From CAZJVD01 sp964549505 (lineage in GTDB: Bacteria > Bdellovibrionota > UBA1018 > CAZJVD01): a DNA stretch of 64,000 bases. This document shows, one piece after another, positions 49,852-58,582 of the stretch (position 1 is its first letter; the number at the start of each line of letters is the position of its first letter). The notes beneath the pieces are model-generated. The model worked only from the letters and a program-made list of their open reading frames with translations, made no database searches and was not told the DNA's origin. A program made the position numbers and the translations under genes. The stretch lies in NCBI GenBank assembly GCA_964549505.1, contig CAZJVD010000006.1:106463-170462 (forward strand), in the 5' to 3' direction.

Positions 49852-51516
49852 ATGAGCTGTCAGTTTTTCTATCGCCTTGTCCTTATCCTAGCGGTTTCCA
49901 TTATTTCACCTGCTTTAGCGGATCCTATGACCCTCGCTCGGCTCGGGCAGGGGTACGTCTTTTCCCAAATGCATAAGAGAAAATTCCCCCTTTTTCCGGA
50001 CGAGTTCCTCCTGGCGCAGGAAGCTTCTGTCTGGATGAAGGAAACAAATGCTCTCGCGCAACGGGGCTTCTGGGCTGCCTCAGTCTCCAGACGAGAGATT
50101 TATCAGCGGTTTGTGGGCTGGGTACGTGCTGTGGAAACTGATGCCGAATTCAAAGAATTAGAAGCTGCTCTCTGGCGTCATCCTCGTGCGACCCCACTTG
50201 CAGTGGCCTTGAACGCAGGTCTCTTAGGTGATTCGAACAAGCTGGGCCTCTCGACTAAAAGCTTGGAGAACGCCTTACGTGCCACTGTGTATTTTGTTTC
50301 TGGAGAACAAATGAACGGCACGGGAGTACGTGTTGGGCCGGACCTTTTTCTTACAAATGCCCATGTTGCAATAAGGTTAGGGAAAAGCGGATCGCTGCAG
50401 ATATGCCGAGACGAGCTCGAAACGGGCGAAGCTCCTGTTCGTGCGGATGTCACGGACTTCACCGTACCCTTTATTGATCATTTTCTCGATATCGCGTTGA
50501 TTAAGGTTCACACGGAAAGTTCTGTATTTGCCGGGGCTTCGCCGGTAGCGATTTCGACCAAGAGGCTAGTAGCCGGAAACCGCATTCTGACCATTGGCAA
50601 TATGAGAACGACTAAAGGCGATTTTTTAGCCGATGCGAACTGGCTGAACCTTGAAACACTTGACCCGCAAGCATCGTGGCACGGTCAAGTTACAGCCCGA
50701 TCAGTTCTTAGACCAGGCGCGAGTGGATCACCTGTTTTTGTGGTCGATTCTAACGGAGAGTTGACTCTGGTAGCTCTCGTGTGCGGGGGCGGGAATGTCA
50801 CATCCGAATTCGGTTACTTTTCGAAATCTATAGACGTGGATTCTGTTTTTGATCCAGAAAAGTACGCCCAAAGAATTGCAGGTCAGGTCTCTGTGTTTAC
50901 TCCTCTGAGCGCACTCACGGAGAGATTCGAAATCTCGCCCGAGGCGATCACAAAAGGCGATTTTCATGTTTCACCATCGGACATCGAGGCGGGTTTTCTG
51001 CAGGAGATAGTGAGGATGCTTGAATCGGAGTCGAGGCCGGTCCGACAATTGGCTTGGAGCCTTAGGCCGCGTATAGGCGATGCCATGGCCCATGTGACTT
51101 CGGATTCCATTAGGTTCCAGGTTATTTCCGCCATGCTCAACCACCCCAGTCCGGATATCTCGGATCAGATCGTCGTGGTTCTCTCAGCGAACATGGATCC
51201 TAACTGGGTCTTCCAGAATCGAACCCGATTAGCCGGCCTTCTTGGAGTCGATAACCCAACATTGGTCTCTATTCTTCAGGCGACCAAAGATCATTTGATT
51301 ACTGAAAAAGGATCGCCAGACGAACTCCCATTTTCTTTTGTGACGGATTCTGTATCTGGAAAGAAACGACTCGTTGGGAATTTAGAAGCAGCAACGCTTA
51401 GATCAAAACGCGCCTCGTTCCTAACGACCTTGCGTGCACAAAGATGTGCGACGGCTTTGACATACGGCATTACTGAGGCTAGGTTGCGCTCAGTTAAGCT
51501 GCGCTCAAACGACTGA
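49852..51516 (+). CDS. Secreted trypsin-like serine protease with C-terminal helical domain
   Basis: 554 residues. The signal peptide is FFYRLVLILAVSIISPALA. A helical pro-region (about 25-140) precedes a chymotrypsin-fold protease with a full triad: His171 (LTNAHVA), Asp213 (HFLDIALIKV) and Ser293 (RPGASGSPVFVVD). The last 200 residues are helical, with HEAT-like pairs (RQLAWSLRPRIGDAMAHVTS; SIRFQVISAMLNHPSPDISDQIVVVLS). Substrate is unknown. It begins a block of secreted-protein genes, and is preceded by the 33-bp inverted repeat. Confidence 0.8.
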   Translation: MSCQFFYRLVLILAVSIISPALADPMTLARLGQGYVFSQMHKRKFPLFPDEFLLAQEASVWMKETNALAQRGFWAASVSRREIYQRFVGWVRAVETDAEFKELEAALWRHPRATPLAVALNAGLLGDSNKLGLSTKSLENALRATVYFVSGEQMNGTGVRVGPDLFLTNAHVAIRLGKSGSLQICRDELETGEAPVRADVTDFTVPFIDHFLDIALIKVHTESSVFAGASPVAISTKRLVAGNRILTIGNMRTTKGDFLADANWLNLETLDPQASWHGQVTARSVLRPGASGSPVFVVDSNGELTLVALVCGGGNVTSEFGYFSKSIDVDSVFDPEKYAQRIAGQVSVFTPLSALTERFEISPEAITKGDFHVSPSDIEAGFLQEIVRMLESESRPVRQLAWSLRPRIGDAMAHVTSDSIRFQVISAMLNHPSPDISDQIVVVLSANMDPNWVFQNRTRLAGLLGVDNPTLVSILQATKDHLITEKGSPDELPFSFVTDSVSGKKRLVGNLEAATLRSKRASFLTTLRAQRCATALTYGITEARLRSVKLRSND

Positions 51517-51534
51517 TTTTCAGAGGTCATTTCC

Positions 51535-52326
51535 ATGAAGAGACGCGTCCGCTTTTTCGCGATGCTGCCGGTTATCGGATTTCTAAGCATGATTCCAAAG
51601 GGATTCGCGGGAGCTGAACAGCAAGATCATCCCGAACAGAGTGGCACTGCTTGCCATCGTGCGCTCGTCACCCGTTCACTTTTCAATCACCTTGAAACGA
51701 GTCTATCGAAGAGCAGTGAACACTATTTACCAGGAAGTTTTATAAGAGCCCTCTTAGAGCGCCGTTCGGCCGTTTTGGGATTGTTGGAGCCGATTGACTC
51801 AAGCTCTCGAGGCCCGTTTCGCTGGCAGCTCAGAGCCTCAGTGGTAACGGAGAGGGCGCGCCTTCTCGAGAGTTTGTACCGGTCGCTTCGGGAAAATGGG
51901 GGTGTGGTGAGGGGAAATGCGATGGCCCCCCTCTCCAACGAAGATCTCGGTAGCTATCTTTCTCGAATCGCCGAAAGTATTCCCGACACAAGGATGCGAA
52001 AAGCCTTTATGGAAATGACGGTTTCGCAAATTGAAAACGTACCCAGTCTCGCCGCTATTTTTCTTGCAGAATTTTTTGTTAAGTACCCGAACGAGTTTGA
52101 CACTTTGGGTAGCATCGTCGACCTAGCCAGTGGCCAATCGACCCCCGAACGGCGCGCCGCGATCATGGCGAGCAGACTTCACGAACTTGAGCGACGCCTC
52201 GAACGCTCGGAAGTCACCTCAGCGCTGGTGCCGGGAGCGGTCCTTGTCGTGGGTGTTGTCGTCATCGGCGGCTTTCTAGTTTACGAACTTATTATATGGA
52301 AGATTGCAGAAGCATTCGCGCATTAG
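51535..52326 (+). CDS. Secreted/membrane protein of unknown function
   Basis: 263 residues. The N-terminal signal is FFAMLPVIGFLSMIPKGFAGA; a C-terminal hydrophobic helix (ALVPGAVLVVGVVVIGGFLVYELIIW) follows an amphipathic region. The middle (about 60-200) is helical with no known motif. It starts 18 bp after the protease gene and is probably in the same operon. A helper, inhibitor or target of the protease is possible, but nothing in the sequence shows which. Confidence 0.5.
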   Translation: MKRRVRFFAMLPVIGFLSMIPKGFAGAEQQDHPEQSGTACHRALVTRSLFNHLETSLSKSSEHYLPGSFIRALLERRSAVLGLLEPIDSSSRGPFRWQLRASVVTERARLLESLYRSLRENGGVVRGNAMAPLSNEDLGSYLSRIAESIPDTRMRKAFMEMTVSQIENVPSLAAIFLAEFFVKYPNEFDTLGSIVDLASGQSTPERRAAIMASRLHELERRLERSEVTSALVPGAVLVVGVVVIGGFLVYELIIWKIAEAFAH

Positions 52327-52420
52327 CGATCGGTATTGATGCGCGTTGTGCGGCAAGGCCATAGTTTGACAAACATGCCCCTGACGCGTAGTGCGAAGCT
52401 GCTAAGTTGAAGGGAAGGTT

Positions 52421-52945
52421 ATGCGACGGGTATTCTCGTTTTTTGCTTTTTTGTCGTTGTTTTTACCTTGCGTGACAAAGGCAGAACCATGCGAGACGCG
52501 GCTTACCCCAGACTATCTTTTGAGTCTTCGTCACACGTCTTCCACAAGCGGAGTTGATGGGCCAGAACAGCAAGAGGCGCGGCGGCTCTTACACTACCTG
52601 TACTTTCAGCAATACGATGCGGAGTTTGTTGTTGAAAACCTCCGAAAGAGTTTAGAGAGAGCCGGGCGAATCGGGCTTCGAGGAATTATATTTTCTGGTG
52701 GGACCATCCGAGGTGAGGAACCCTACAGGAATGTTTCGGGTGTGGTGCATGATCGGAGCATGGTTTGGGCCTCATTCGATCGCGGCATTTATCCTGTACG
52801 CGATGCTGTACTGGATTTACTAGGCGAAGGATTTACTGTTGAGATCGTCAGCGAACCACACTACGAAATGCGACATACATCTGAGGGAGTCGCTGTTCGC
52901 GGAAAACGCCTTTTCACCAGTCACAGTCTAAAGATCTATTGGTAA
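52421..52945 (+). CDS. Secreted protein of unknown function
   Basis: 174 residues with AAGG 8-10 nt upstream and the signal peptide MRRVFSFFAFLSLFLPCVTKA. The mature protein has a compact mix: LLHYLYFQQYDAEFVVENLRKSLERAG helix and the strand-rich GLRGIIFSGGTIRGEEPYRNVSGVVHD and VRGKRLFTSHSLKIYW. No family recognised. Confidence 0.5.
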   Translation: MRRVFSFFAFLSLFLPCVTKAEPCETRLTPDYLLSLRHTSSTSGVDGPEQQEARRLLHYLYFQQYDAEFVVENLRKSLERAGRIGLRGIIFSGGTIRGEEPYRNVSGVVHDRSMVWASFDRGIYPVRDAVLDLLGEGFTVEIVSEPHYEMRHTSEGVAVRGKRLFTSHSLKIYW

Positions 52946-52972
52946 TCGAAAAAAAGGGAGTGGGTCTCACGA

Positions 52973-53749
52973 ATGTTCATGTACTTGTCTGTTGTAATCG
53001 TTCTACTCACTGCCCTCGGCGGTGTGGGTTCGTCAGCGTTTGCCAGTTTTGTCTGGCCCAGTAATCTGGATTACACGACGCTACGCTATGGGCAGAACGA
53101 GCGGAGTGAGTTGGTGCAGCGGCTTCAGGCGCTTGGGGTCGATACGATTCCTCACGGGGCCGAAGCGTTTCCTGTAGATTTTACTGCGCGTAGAGAAGCT
53201 GAAGCACGTGTTCAGGGGCAGTTGCTCACGATGTTGGCCGCGGTAGAAGATTTTGAGCGAAACAAGCGGACGGGACACGCGACCGCGCACGATTTTGAAA
53301 GGTTTGTTGCAGGTTTCGCTTCGTTCTTGGTTGGATTTCCTGATTTTCTTGCCAACCCTGAGCTGGTGCAACGGGCGCAGAAGCCATTTGGTAGAATTTG
53401 GATCAGAGTTTCCGCCTCGCATCTGATTCTGGATCGCGCCGAAGCTAAACTTCTGGAAGACCTGAGAGCGACCAGTCCTTGGCACGATGAAGAGATCGCG
53501 ATCCGCGCCGTAAAGGGTGCGACCGGCTCCATGTTGGTGGGCGCCGGCCTGCATTTGATCGGAGCGGCGACCATTTTCTATGCGTTGACGCCGATCCCAT
53601 TGATCATCGCTCAAGTTCGCCAGGAGCATCGGATTCTGGAGCTCGACGAGAGGCGAACAATCCTCACGGCGAAACTGCAGTTTGTCCGAGCGCTTCGAGC
53701 GTTTTCAGAGCTGGATCACGCTGAGTGCGCGCTGATTGTGGGTGAATAG
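52973..53749 (+). CDS. Membrane/secreted protein of unknown function
   Basis: 258 residues. The N-terminal signal is MFMYLSVVIVLLTALGGVGSSAFA and a second hydrophobic region lies at about 190-220 (GATGSMLVGAGLHLIGAATIFYALTPIPLIIA). Between them is a helical region with FERFVAGFASFLVGFPDFLANPEL. The gene is 27 bp downstream of the preceding one. The A/T-rich 170 bp that follow (53750-53919) hold no gene. No family recognised. Confidence 0.45.
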   Translation: MFMYLSVVIVLLTALGGVGSSAFASFVWPSNLDYTTLRYGQNERSELVQRLQALGVDTIPHGAEAFPVDFTARREAEARVQGQLLTMLAAVEDFERNKRTGHATAHDFERFVAGFASFLVGFPDFLANPELVQRAQKPFGRIWIRVSASHLILDRAEAKLLEDLRATSPWHDEEIAIRAVKGATGSMLVGAGLHLIGAATIFYALTPIPLIIAQVRQEHRILELDERRTILTAKLQFVRALRAFSELDHAECALIVGE

Positions 53750-53919
53750 TTTGCGATCACTATCTCTGGTTCGAGCTCAGTCCGAGGCGCGCGCGGTCAT
53801 AACAAATGAGGGCACGCCCTAAAAAGGACCTTTCATATTCTTAATTATATGGTAGATAACCATACGTTTTAATCAACTATTAACTAAGTCGGTTAATGGT
53901 GAATATGTGGGTCTAAAAA

Positions 53920-54438
53920 ATGGGAAATATAAGAATGAATATGTGTGTCAAGAATGGTGTGCAGTCTTTCGTTTTAGTTATGTCTATGTGCGTCAGTAAT
54001 GCGGGCGCAGTCGTTTCGACAGGGGGTACAACAGATTTGATCTGTCCTCCGACGTCGATTACGGGAAACGGCAGTACGTCGTGTACCGGGGACTCCAACT
54101 GTAACGGGAAGGTCGATGCTACGACGCCGCCGAGTTCGAACGGCAAAGCCTACGTTCCGGGCGTTAAGGAAACTTCGACGGCGAGTCCATGTACAAAAAA
54201 TGGAAAGAAAGACGCCGACAAGGAAGCTAAGGAAGACTTCAATACGAAGTGTACGTCCTACTGCAAGGACCACTCGTACAACAAATGCGAAGTCTTACCG
54301 AGCGTGCTCTACAGCACGACTTCGGGCCTTTCTTCGGGTTCTGGCAGTTGCGTCTCTACTTCATCCGGCTCCGATTGGAGTGTTTCGGTGACGAAAAACT
54401 GTAAGTGCCGAATAGCACCACAGCCCGTTGAGGAATGA
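53920..54438 (+). CDS. Secreted Cys-rich Thr/Ser-rich protein
   Basis: 172 residues; starts at 53935 or 53941 are equally possible. The signal is VQSFVLVMSMCVSNAGA. The mature part is rich in Thr, Ser, Gly and Lys with about twelve Cys (DLICPPTS, TSCTGDSNCNGK, TKCTSYCKDHSYNKCEV, KNCKCR), a composition typical of small disulfide-bonded secreted or surface proteins. A calcium-type repeat (GDSNCNGKVD) is visible once. No family recognised. The upstream DNA is markedly A/T-rich. Confidence 0.5.
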   Translation: MGNIRMNMCVKNGVQSFVLVMSMCVSNAGAVVSTGGTTDLICPPTSITGNGSTSCTGDSNCNGKVDATTPPSSNGKAYVPGVKETSTASPCTKNGKKDADKEAKEDFNTKCTSYCKDHSYNKCEVLPSVLYSTTSGLSSGSGSCVSTSSGSDWSVSVTKNCKCRIAPQPVEE

Positions 54439-54465
54439 GTCCGTAACTTTTAAAGAGATCAGAGT

Positions 54466-54505
54466 TTACACGGAGTCGGGAAACTAAGAGCCCGACTCCG
54501 TGTAA
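54466..54505 (+). terminator. 15-bp stem hairpin before the EF-hand gene
   Basis: TTACACGGAGTCGGG and CCCGACTCCGTGTAA form a perfect stem with a 10-nt loop. No T-run follows; the EF-hand gene's ribosome-binding site (AGGTGG) begins only a few bases later. It may be a terminator of the Cys-rich gene, an mRNA-stability element or a translation control hairpin. Confidence 0.6.
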
Positions 54506-54519
54506 GCCAGGTGGTGGTC

Positions 54520-56352
54520 ATGAGTTTCATTCTATTTCTTCTTACGTTTTTCGACGCGGCTTCAGCGAAGCCGTTCTTCTTTTCAGATGTGACCGAGCGA
54601 CAGGAGCGTCTTAGGAACAACTTTGAAGCGTTGGATGCTGAACAGAAAGCGATCTACGAGAAGAAATGGATTTTCGATTTTGCAGGAGCTCATGACGAAC
54701 TTCGGAGTTCGACCGAAGTCACGGTGCCTGCAGATGTTAAAGAAACGCTTCAAAGGGCTGTCAAAGACAACCCCGCACTCACGCAACAAGTGCAGGCGTG
54801 GGTCTCTTGGAGTCAGCGGGAGGAAAACAAAACAGCGAGTGCTGACCTCATATGGTTGTCGCGCTTGGAAAACTTCAAAGATGCCGAACGTCTTGTCGTG
54901 CGTATGTACTTTGCTCATGATTTGAACGGTGACGGGTTTCGCGATCCCATCGATCTGATGCAGTTGCGACAAGCTTGGACGTGGGTTCGAGCCCAATCGG
55001 CGTTACGAAACCTTGTTCCGATTTTGAACTCCCAAGGCAACACCGACGTTGCGCAAGCTGCGAATGCCTTGTCCGAAAAGCTTCATGCAGCCGTAAAACA
55101 ACAATCGAAAGGTCGTCCGACCCAGCTTCCTCTGTCGGTTGTTCTGCCGGTGGTCGATGCGCTCAAGAGCGTCAGTGCGCCTTGGGAAAAGAATCCCGAG
55201 ATGAGGGTTGCGACGACAGAAGTGCGGGCATTTCAGGCTGCTGTGTTTTGGAATATTCGTTTTCCTGAACTGGCGAAGGTCTGGAAAATCGTACTCACCT
55301 CCTCGCCGCGTGTGGTGGACTTTCATGAGGAGCTCTTAAATCCGAATGTCCCAGGTGCTCTGACGAAACCATGGCTCGCTCTTGAAGACGCTCTTCGAAC
55401 GGCGTTCAACGACGAATCCGTATTGCGTGCGTTCCTCAACCAACCCGGTATTTCGAGAGTTCGAAGATCTTGGTTGGAGTCGGATGATCCTTCGGTACAA
55501 GCGCAACAGTTCACGCTTCCAAATGTACGAGGTCTGGATCCCGTGAAAGAGGAACCTTTCCTCACAGATGTCGTACGCTATGGCAGGTATCGCAAAACCG
55601 CTTCGGATTGGGCTGTCAATCGGTTTCAGATTCCTTTCGGTTCGACGGACTCATGGTCGAAGACCGTAGAACTCATTCAGACAGGGCAGACATTTCCGAC
55701 CGATAATCTGGAAGCTTTCCAGTCCCCGGAAGGGTTTTACTATGACACCGCAGGTGGGGTGAACTTTGTTCGAGCGATCAGCCAGCTCCAGCAGACAGCG
55801 CAGGGTTTCAGTCGTGAGGGAAAAACTCTGAGCTCGTTGTCGGAAAGTCTTTTCAACGCGCCCGCTGTTCGTCGTTGGGCATCGCCAATCTATGGATGGG
55901 TGATGAAATCTCGGAAAAACCTCGAAGACAAAGAGATTAAGCCGATCGAAGATAAGGTTGATGCTCTGAACGAACAGCTTGAAAAGTTAGATCCTGAAAA
56001 ACGTGCTGCTCTCGAGCTCACGATCGACGCGGAGTCTGCGAGAGCCGAGCAGCTTCGAACCGATCTGTTTCTGGATACCGAATGGCCAGCGGTGGATTAT
56101 TTCAGCTACCGATATCTCGAGATGTACAACGAAATGCCACCGGTGTGTGAAGCCTGTGAGACTCAGGTTCGTGCATCGATTGGCGAGACGGTTCTGACGC
56201 GATCGATGGAAGGGTTTCTCCGTTCTTCGTTTGCAGAACTCGATTTCAATGAAGACGGTCACATCAATGAGGCGGACGCCATGCTTGTCGATGCAGGCGG
56301 ACGCGGAATCTATGGCGTCTGGGACTCACCAGATGATTCGCAGGACCGTTAA
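54520..56352 (+). CDS. Secreted protein with two EF-hand calcium loops
   Basis: 610 residues from ATG 54520 with AGGTGG upstream; GTG codons at 54511 and 54514 would lengthen the signal peptide (SFILFLLTFFDAASA) slightly. Two EF-hand loops are complete: DLNGDGFRDPID (about 134-145) and DFNEDGHINEAD near the C-end (about 588-599), each with acidic residues at positions 1, 3, 5, 9 or 12 and Gly at 6. The long region between them is helical, with a C-terminal coiled segment EDKVDALNEQLEKLDPEKRAALE and a CEAC pair. Function unknown; calcium-dependent structure or binding is implied. Confidence 0.65.
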   Translation: MSFILFLLTFFDAASAKPFFFSDVTERQERLRNNFEALDAEQKAIYEKKWIFDFAGAHDELRSSTEVTVPADVKETLQRAVKDNPALTQQVQAWVSWSQREENKTASADLIWLSRLENFKDAERLVVRMYFAHDLNGDGFRDPIDLMQLRQAWTWVRAQSALRNLVPILNSQGNTDVAQAANALSEKLHAAVKQQSKGRPTQLPLSVVLPVVDALKSVSAPWEKNPEMRVATTEVRAFQAAVFWNIRFPELAKVWKIVLTSSPRVVDFHEELLNPNVPGALTKPWLALEDALRTAFNDESVLRAFLNQPGISRVRRSWLESDDPSVQAQQFTLPNVRGLDPVKEEPFLTDVVRYGRYRKTASDWAVNRFQIPFGSTDSWSKTVELIQTGQTFPTDNLEAFQSPEGFYYDTAGGVNFVRAISQLQQTAQGFSREGKTLSSLSESLFNAPAVRRWASPIYGWVMKSRKNLEDKEIKPIEDKVDALNEQLEKLDPEKRAALELTIDAESARAEQLRTDLFLDTEWPAVDYFSYRYLEMYNEMPPVCEACETQVRASIGETVLTRSMEGFLRSSFAELDFNEDGHINEADAMLVDAGGRGIYGVWDSPDDSQDR

Positions 56353-57313
56353 CCGAAGTCTTGGTACGAATTCGCAAGCACTCTTGAATCTCCTAGGAGT
56401 TCTAGCCGTCAGTTTGAGCTGGGGGCTAGGGGGTCCGCTGTGTTGGTTGGCGACTCGGCAGATGTCCGTCGCCGATGTGACGGTCGGGCGGTGTTTTTTT
56501 GCGTTCTTAGGGCTGGTTCCGTTTTTTGTTCGGGATGGTCGATCGATCCTCGCATCCTTACCGCGTAAGGCCTTTGTACTTCTTGTCATCACGGGATTGG
56601 TACTCGGGGTACACTTCTATCTTTTTATTGGCGGGGTCGCCTATGCGTCGCTTGCAACGGCGGTCACGCTTGTCGCTGTGGAGCCAGCGCTGATCTTGCT
56701 TGTGGGCGTGGTTGGATTTGGTGAGCGACTTCGACTGGAGAGTCTTTTTGGAATCGTGCTTTGTATCGCAGGAATTTTCGTCATCAGTGTGCTTCCACAC
56801 TTGGGTGAGGCAGCAAACCGGGACGCGTCTCCGCGACTGTACGGTGATATCTGTGCCGTTGCCGCCGTCGTAGCCTATGCGACGTATTACGGTCTCAATC
56901 GCGCGTTTCGTAAGTATGAGACCGTACTTCCACGAGCGATCTCGGGCCTGAGGCGCAGTTTTGGTTTGGCGGCGATCATTTATTTCTTTGCGACGCTCTC
57001 CTCTGGTGCGCTCGTGATCGTGTCACACGTGCGAGACCGTACTCCTTTTGTTCTGCCTGACGGGCGATCTCTCTTGGCATTGATCGCCATGGGGTTGATT
57101 CCGACATTGCTAGGCCACACACTGAGCCAGGTCGTCAGTCGGAAAGCTCATCCGATCTGGGTGAGTCTCATGTCACCTGGAGAAACGGTTTTTGCGCTTC
57201 TCATCGGTGCTCTTTTTCTGAATCAAACGATGGGTCGTTACGAAGCCAGCGGAAGTATTCTCATTCTTTTTGGTGTTCTCCTCGCGGCATATAGTGAAAC
57301 AAAGACCGTCTAG
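56333..57313 (+). CDS. EamA/DMT-family transporter
   Basis: 326 residues from ATG 56333, overlapping the EF-hand gene end by 20 bp; frames from 56231 only add shadow sequence. It has ten membrane helices in two five-helix EamA repeats (LLGVLAVSLSWGLGGPLCWLATRQ at the N-end; the second repeat beginning LYGDICAVAAVVAYATYYGLNRAF). Drug/metabolite-type exporters move small organic molecules; the substrate is unknown. The region 57314-57489 has an imperfect hairpin around GGCCCA/TGGGCC and no gene. Confidence 0.85.
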   Translation: MIRRTVNRSLGTNSQALLNLLGVLAVSLSWGLGGPLCWLATRQMSVADVTVGRCFFAFLGLVPFFVRDGRSILASLPRKAFVLLVITGLVLGVHFYLFIGGVAYASLATAVTLVAVEPALILLVGVVGFGERLRLESLFGIVLCIAGIFVISVLPHLGEAANRDASPRLYGDICAVAAVVAYATYYGLNRAFRKYETVLPRAISGLRRSFGLAAIIYFFATLSSGALVIVSHVRDRTPFVLPDGRSLLALIAMGLIPTLLGHTLSQVVSRKAHPIWVSLMSPGETVFALLIGALFLNQTMGRYEASGSILILFGVLLAAYSETKTV

Positions 57314-57489
57314 TACGTGCGGGCTATCCCAAAATTTCATGGCCCAAAAGTTCACGGTCTGAGGAAAACTGGGCCGTCAATCACTTCGGTCACCCTGCGA
57401 AACCGGCCTCCTGAGATGGACTACCAATTGCACTAACCTCCTGGTGGTTCACAAGACGAAACAGATCTTAATCTTAAAGGAGATTTTAT

Positions 57490-57993
57490 ATGGCGAACAA
57501 AGAAGACATTGTCGATTTGATTTTAGACGATCACAAACCTCTCAAAAAACTCATTAAGGTCATGAAGGATGAGGACACTGAAATCGATGAGAAGCAGACA
57601 GCCTTCGAGGAGTTCGCACCGCTCCTGATCGCACACGCGAAACCCGAAGAGTCGGTTCTATACACATTCATCAAGAAAGATAGCGACATGCGGCTGCTCG
57701 GCCTTGAGGGCGAAGTAGAGCATGGAATTGCTGACCAGCTTGTCCAGGAAATCAAAGCTACCCGTGACGATGAAGAGTGCGCGGCGCGAATCAAAGTGCT
57801 CGCGGAGCTCGTCGAGCATCACATTAAGGAAGAAGAGGATGACTTGCTTCCAGATTTTAAGAAAAAGTCGAACTCGGAGGATCGAAAAAGTCTGGGCTCT
57901 CGTTACGCTCAGGCAAAGGCGCGTTTTAAAGATCTCGACCATGAAGGTGCCTCCTCGGAGCGTACGAGCGACGAATCCCGCGCGCATTTTTAA
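57490..57993 (+). CDS. Hemerythrin-like HHE-domain protein
   Basis: 167 residues with AAAGGAG about 8 nt upstream. A hemerythrin-type four-helix bundle holds candidate iron ligands: His15 (DDHKPL), His49 and Glu53/54 (HAKPEE), His78 (EHG) and His110/His111 with Glu114 (EHHIKEEEDDLLP). The C-terminal 35 residues are Ser/Arg-rich and disordered. Such proteins bind oxygen or nitric oxide or sense oxygen and metals. No neighbour ties it to a pathway. Confidence 0.85.
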   Translation: MANKEDIVDLILDDHKPLKKLIKVMKDEDTEIDEKQTAFEEFAPLLIAHAKPEESVLYTFIKKDSDMRLLGLEGEVEHGIADQLVQEIKATRDDEECAARIKVLAELVEHHIKEEEDDLLPDFKKKSNSEDRKSLGSRYAQAKARFKDLDHEGASSERTSDESRAHF

Positions 57994-58047
57994 CTAGTTC
58001 AGTAGATCCCTTTCGTAGTGCCCGCGCATGAGGTAAATGTTAGTCCT

Positions 58048-58557
58048 ATGCACGGGTATTTTTTCAAAAGTAGTTTGCGGATTGTCGGCATTCTCGCGAT
58101 CCTGTTTGTTGGTATTTCGGCTCAGGCCAGTACCAACAAAAACTGCGATCGGTTGGTGGCAGAGCCGGTTGGGTTTGTTCAATTGATTTTTGATTTTCCA
58201 GGTGGTCCTGGAAGTCAGGCTCAGAAGTATTTAGCCTACATGTCCGAACTCGGCGCCAATCAGGCGGGTGAGATGGAGTTTCTTTTGATTTTCCCAAGGC
58301 AAACGGGAACGGGCCCGGAAGCAGTTACGCGAGTGTTTTCAGCAAAGGCTATTCGTACGGGAGATGTGCTTCGCTTCGAGTTTGTGAATCCAGGTGACGG
58401 AGATGTCGTGACACTCATCATGAGTGCTCCTCAAACCACCACTCCCGGAGAGGTACTCGCGGTTCAAATGGTTATAAAAACGCCAGCTGGTGAGAAAACT
58501 GTTCCGGCTGGGTCCGCGACCGTTGGAGAGCGCACGGAACTTCATAGAGACATCTAG
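58048..58557 (+). CDS. Secreted protein of unknown function
   Basis: 169 residues from ATG 58048 (GTG 58018 possible). The signal peptide is IVGILAILFVGISAQA. The mature part is beta-rich with FDFPGGPGSQAQKYLAYMSE and LRFEFVNPGDGDVVTLIMS, no known motif. It is followed 25 bp later by the SDR gene. Confidence 0.5.
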   Translation: MHGYFFKSSLRIVGILAILFVGISAQASTNKNCDRLVAEPVGFVQLIFDFPGGPGSQAQKYLAYMSELGANQAGEMEFLLIFPRQTGTGPEAVTRVFSAKAIRTGDVLRFEFVNPGDGDVVTLIMSAPQTTTPGEVLAVQMVIKTPAGEKTVPAGSATVGERTELHRDI

Positions 58558-58582
58558 AGGCGTTTCTTCTAGAATCCTGCCC

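Noticed and set aside
57333..57380. Hairpin around GGCCCA/TGGGCC after the EamA gene
   Set aside because: It has a bulge and no T-run; kept only as a note.
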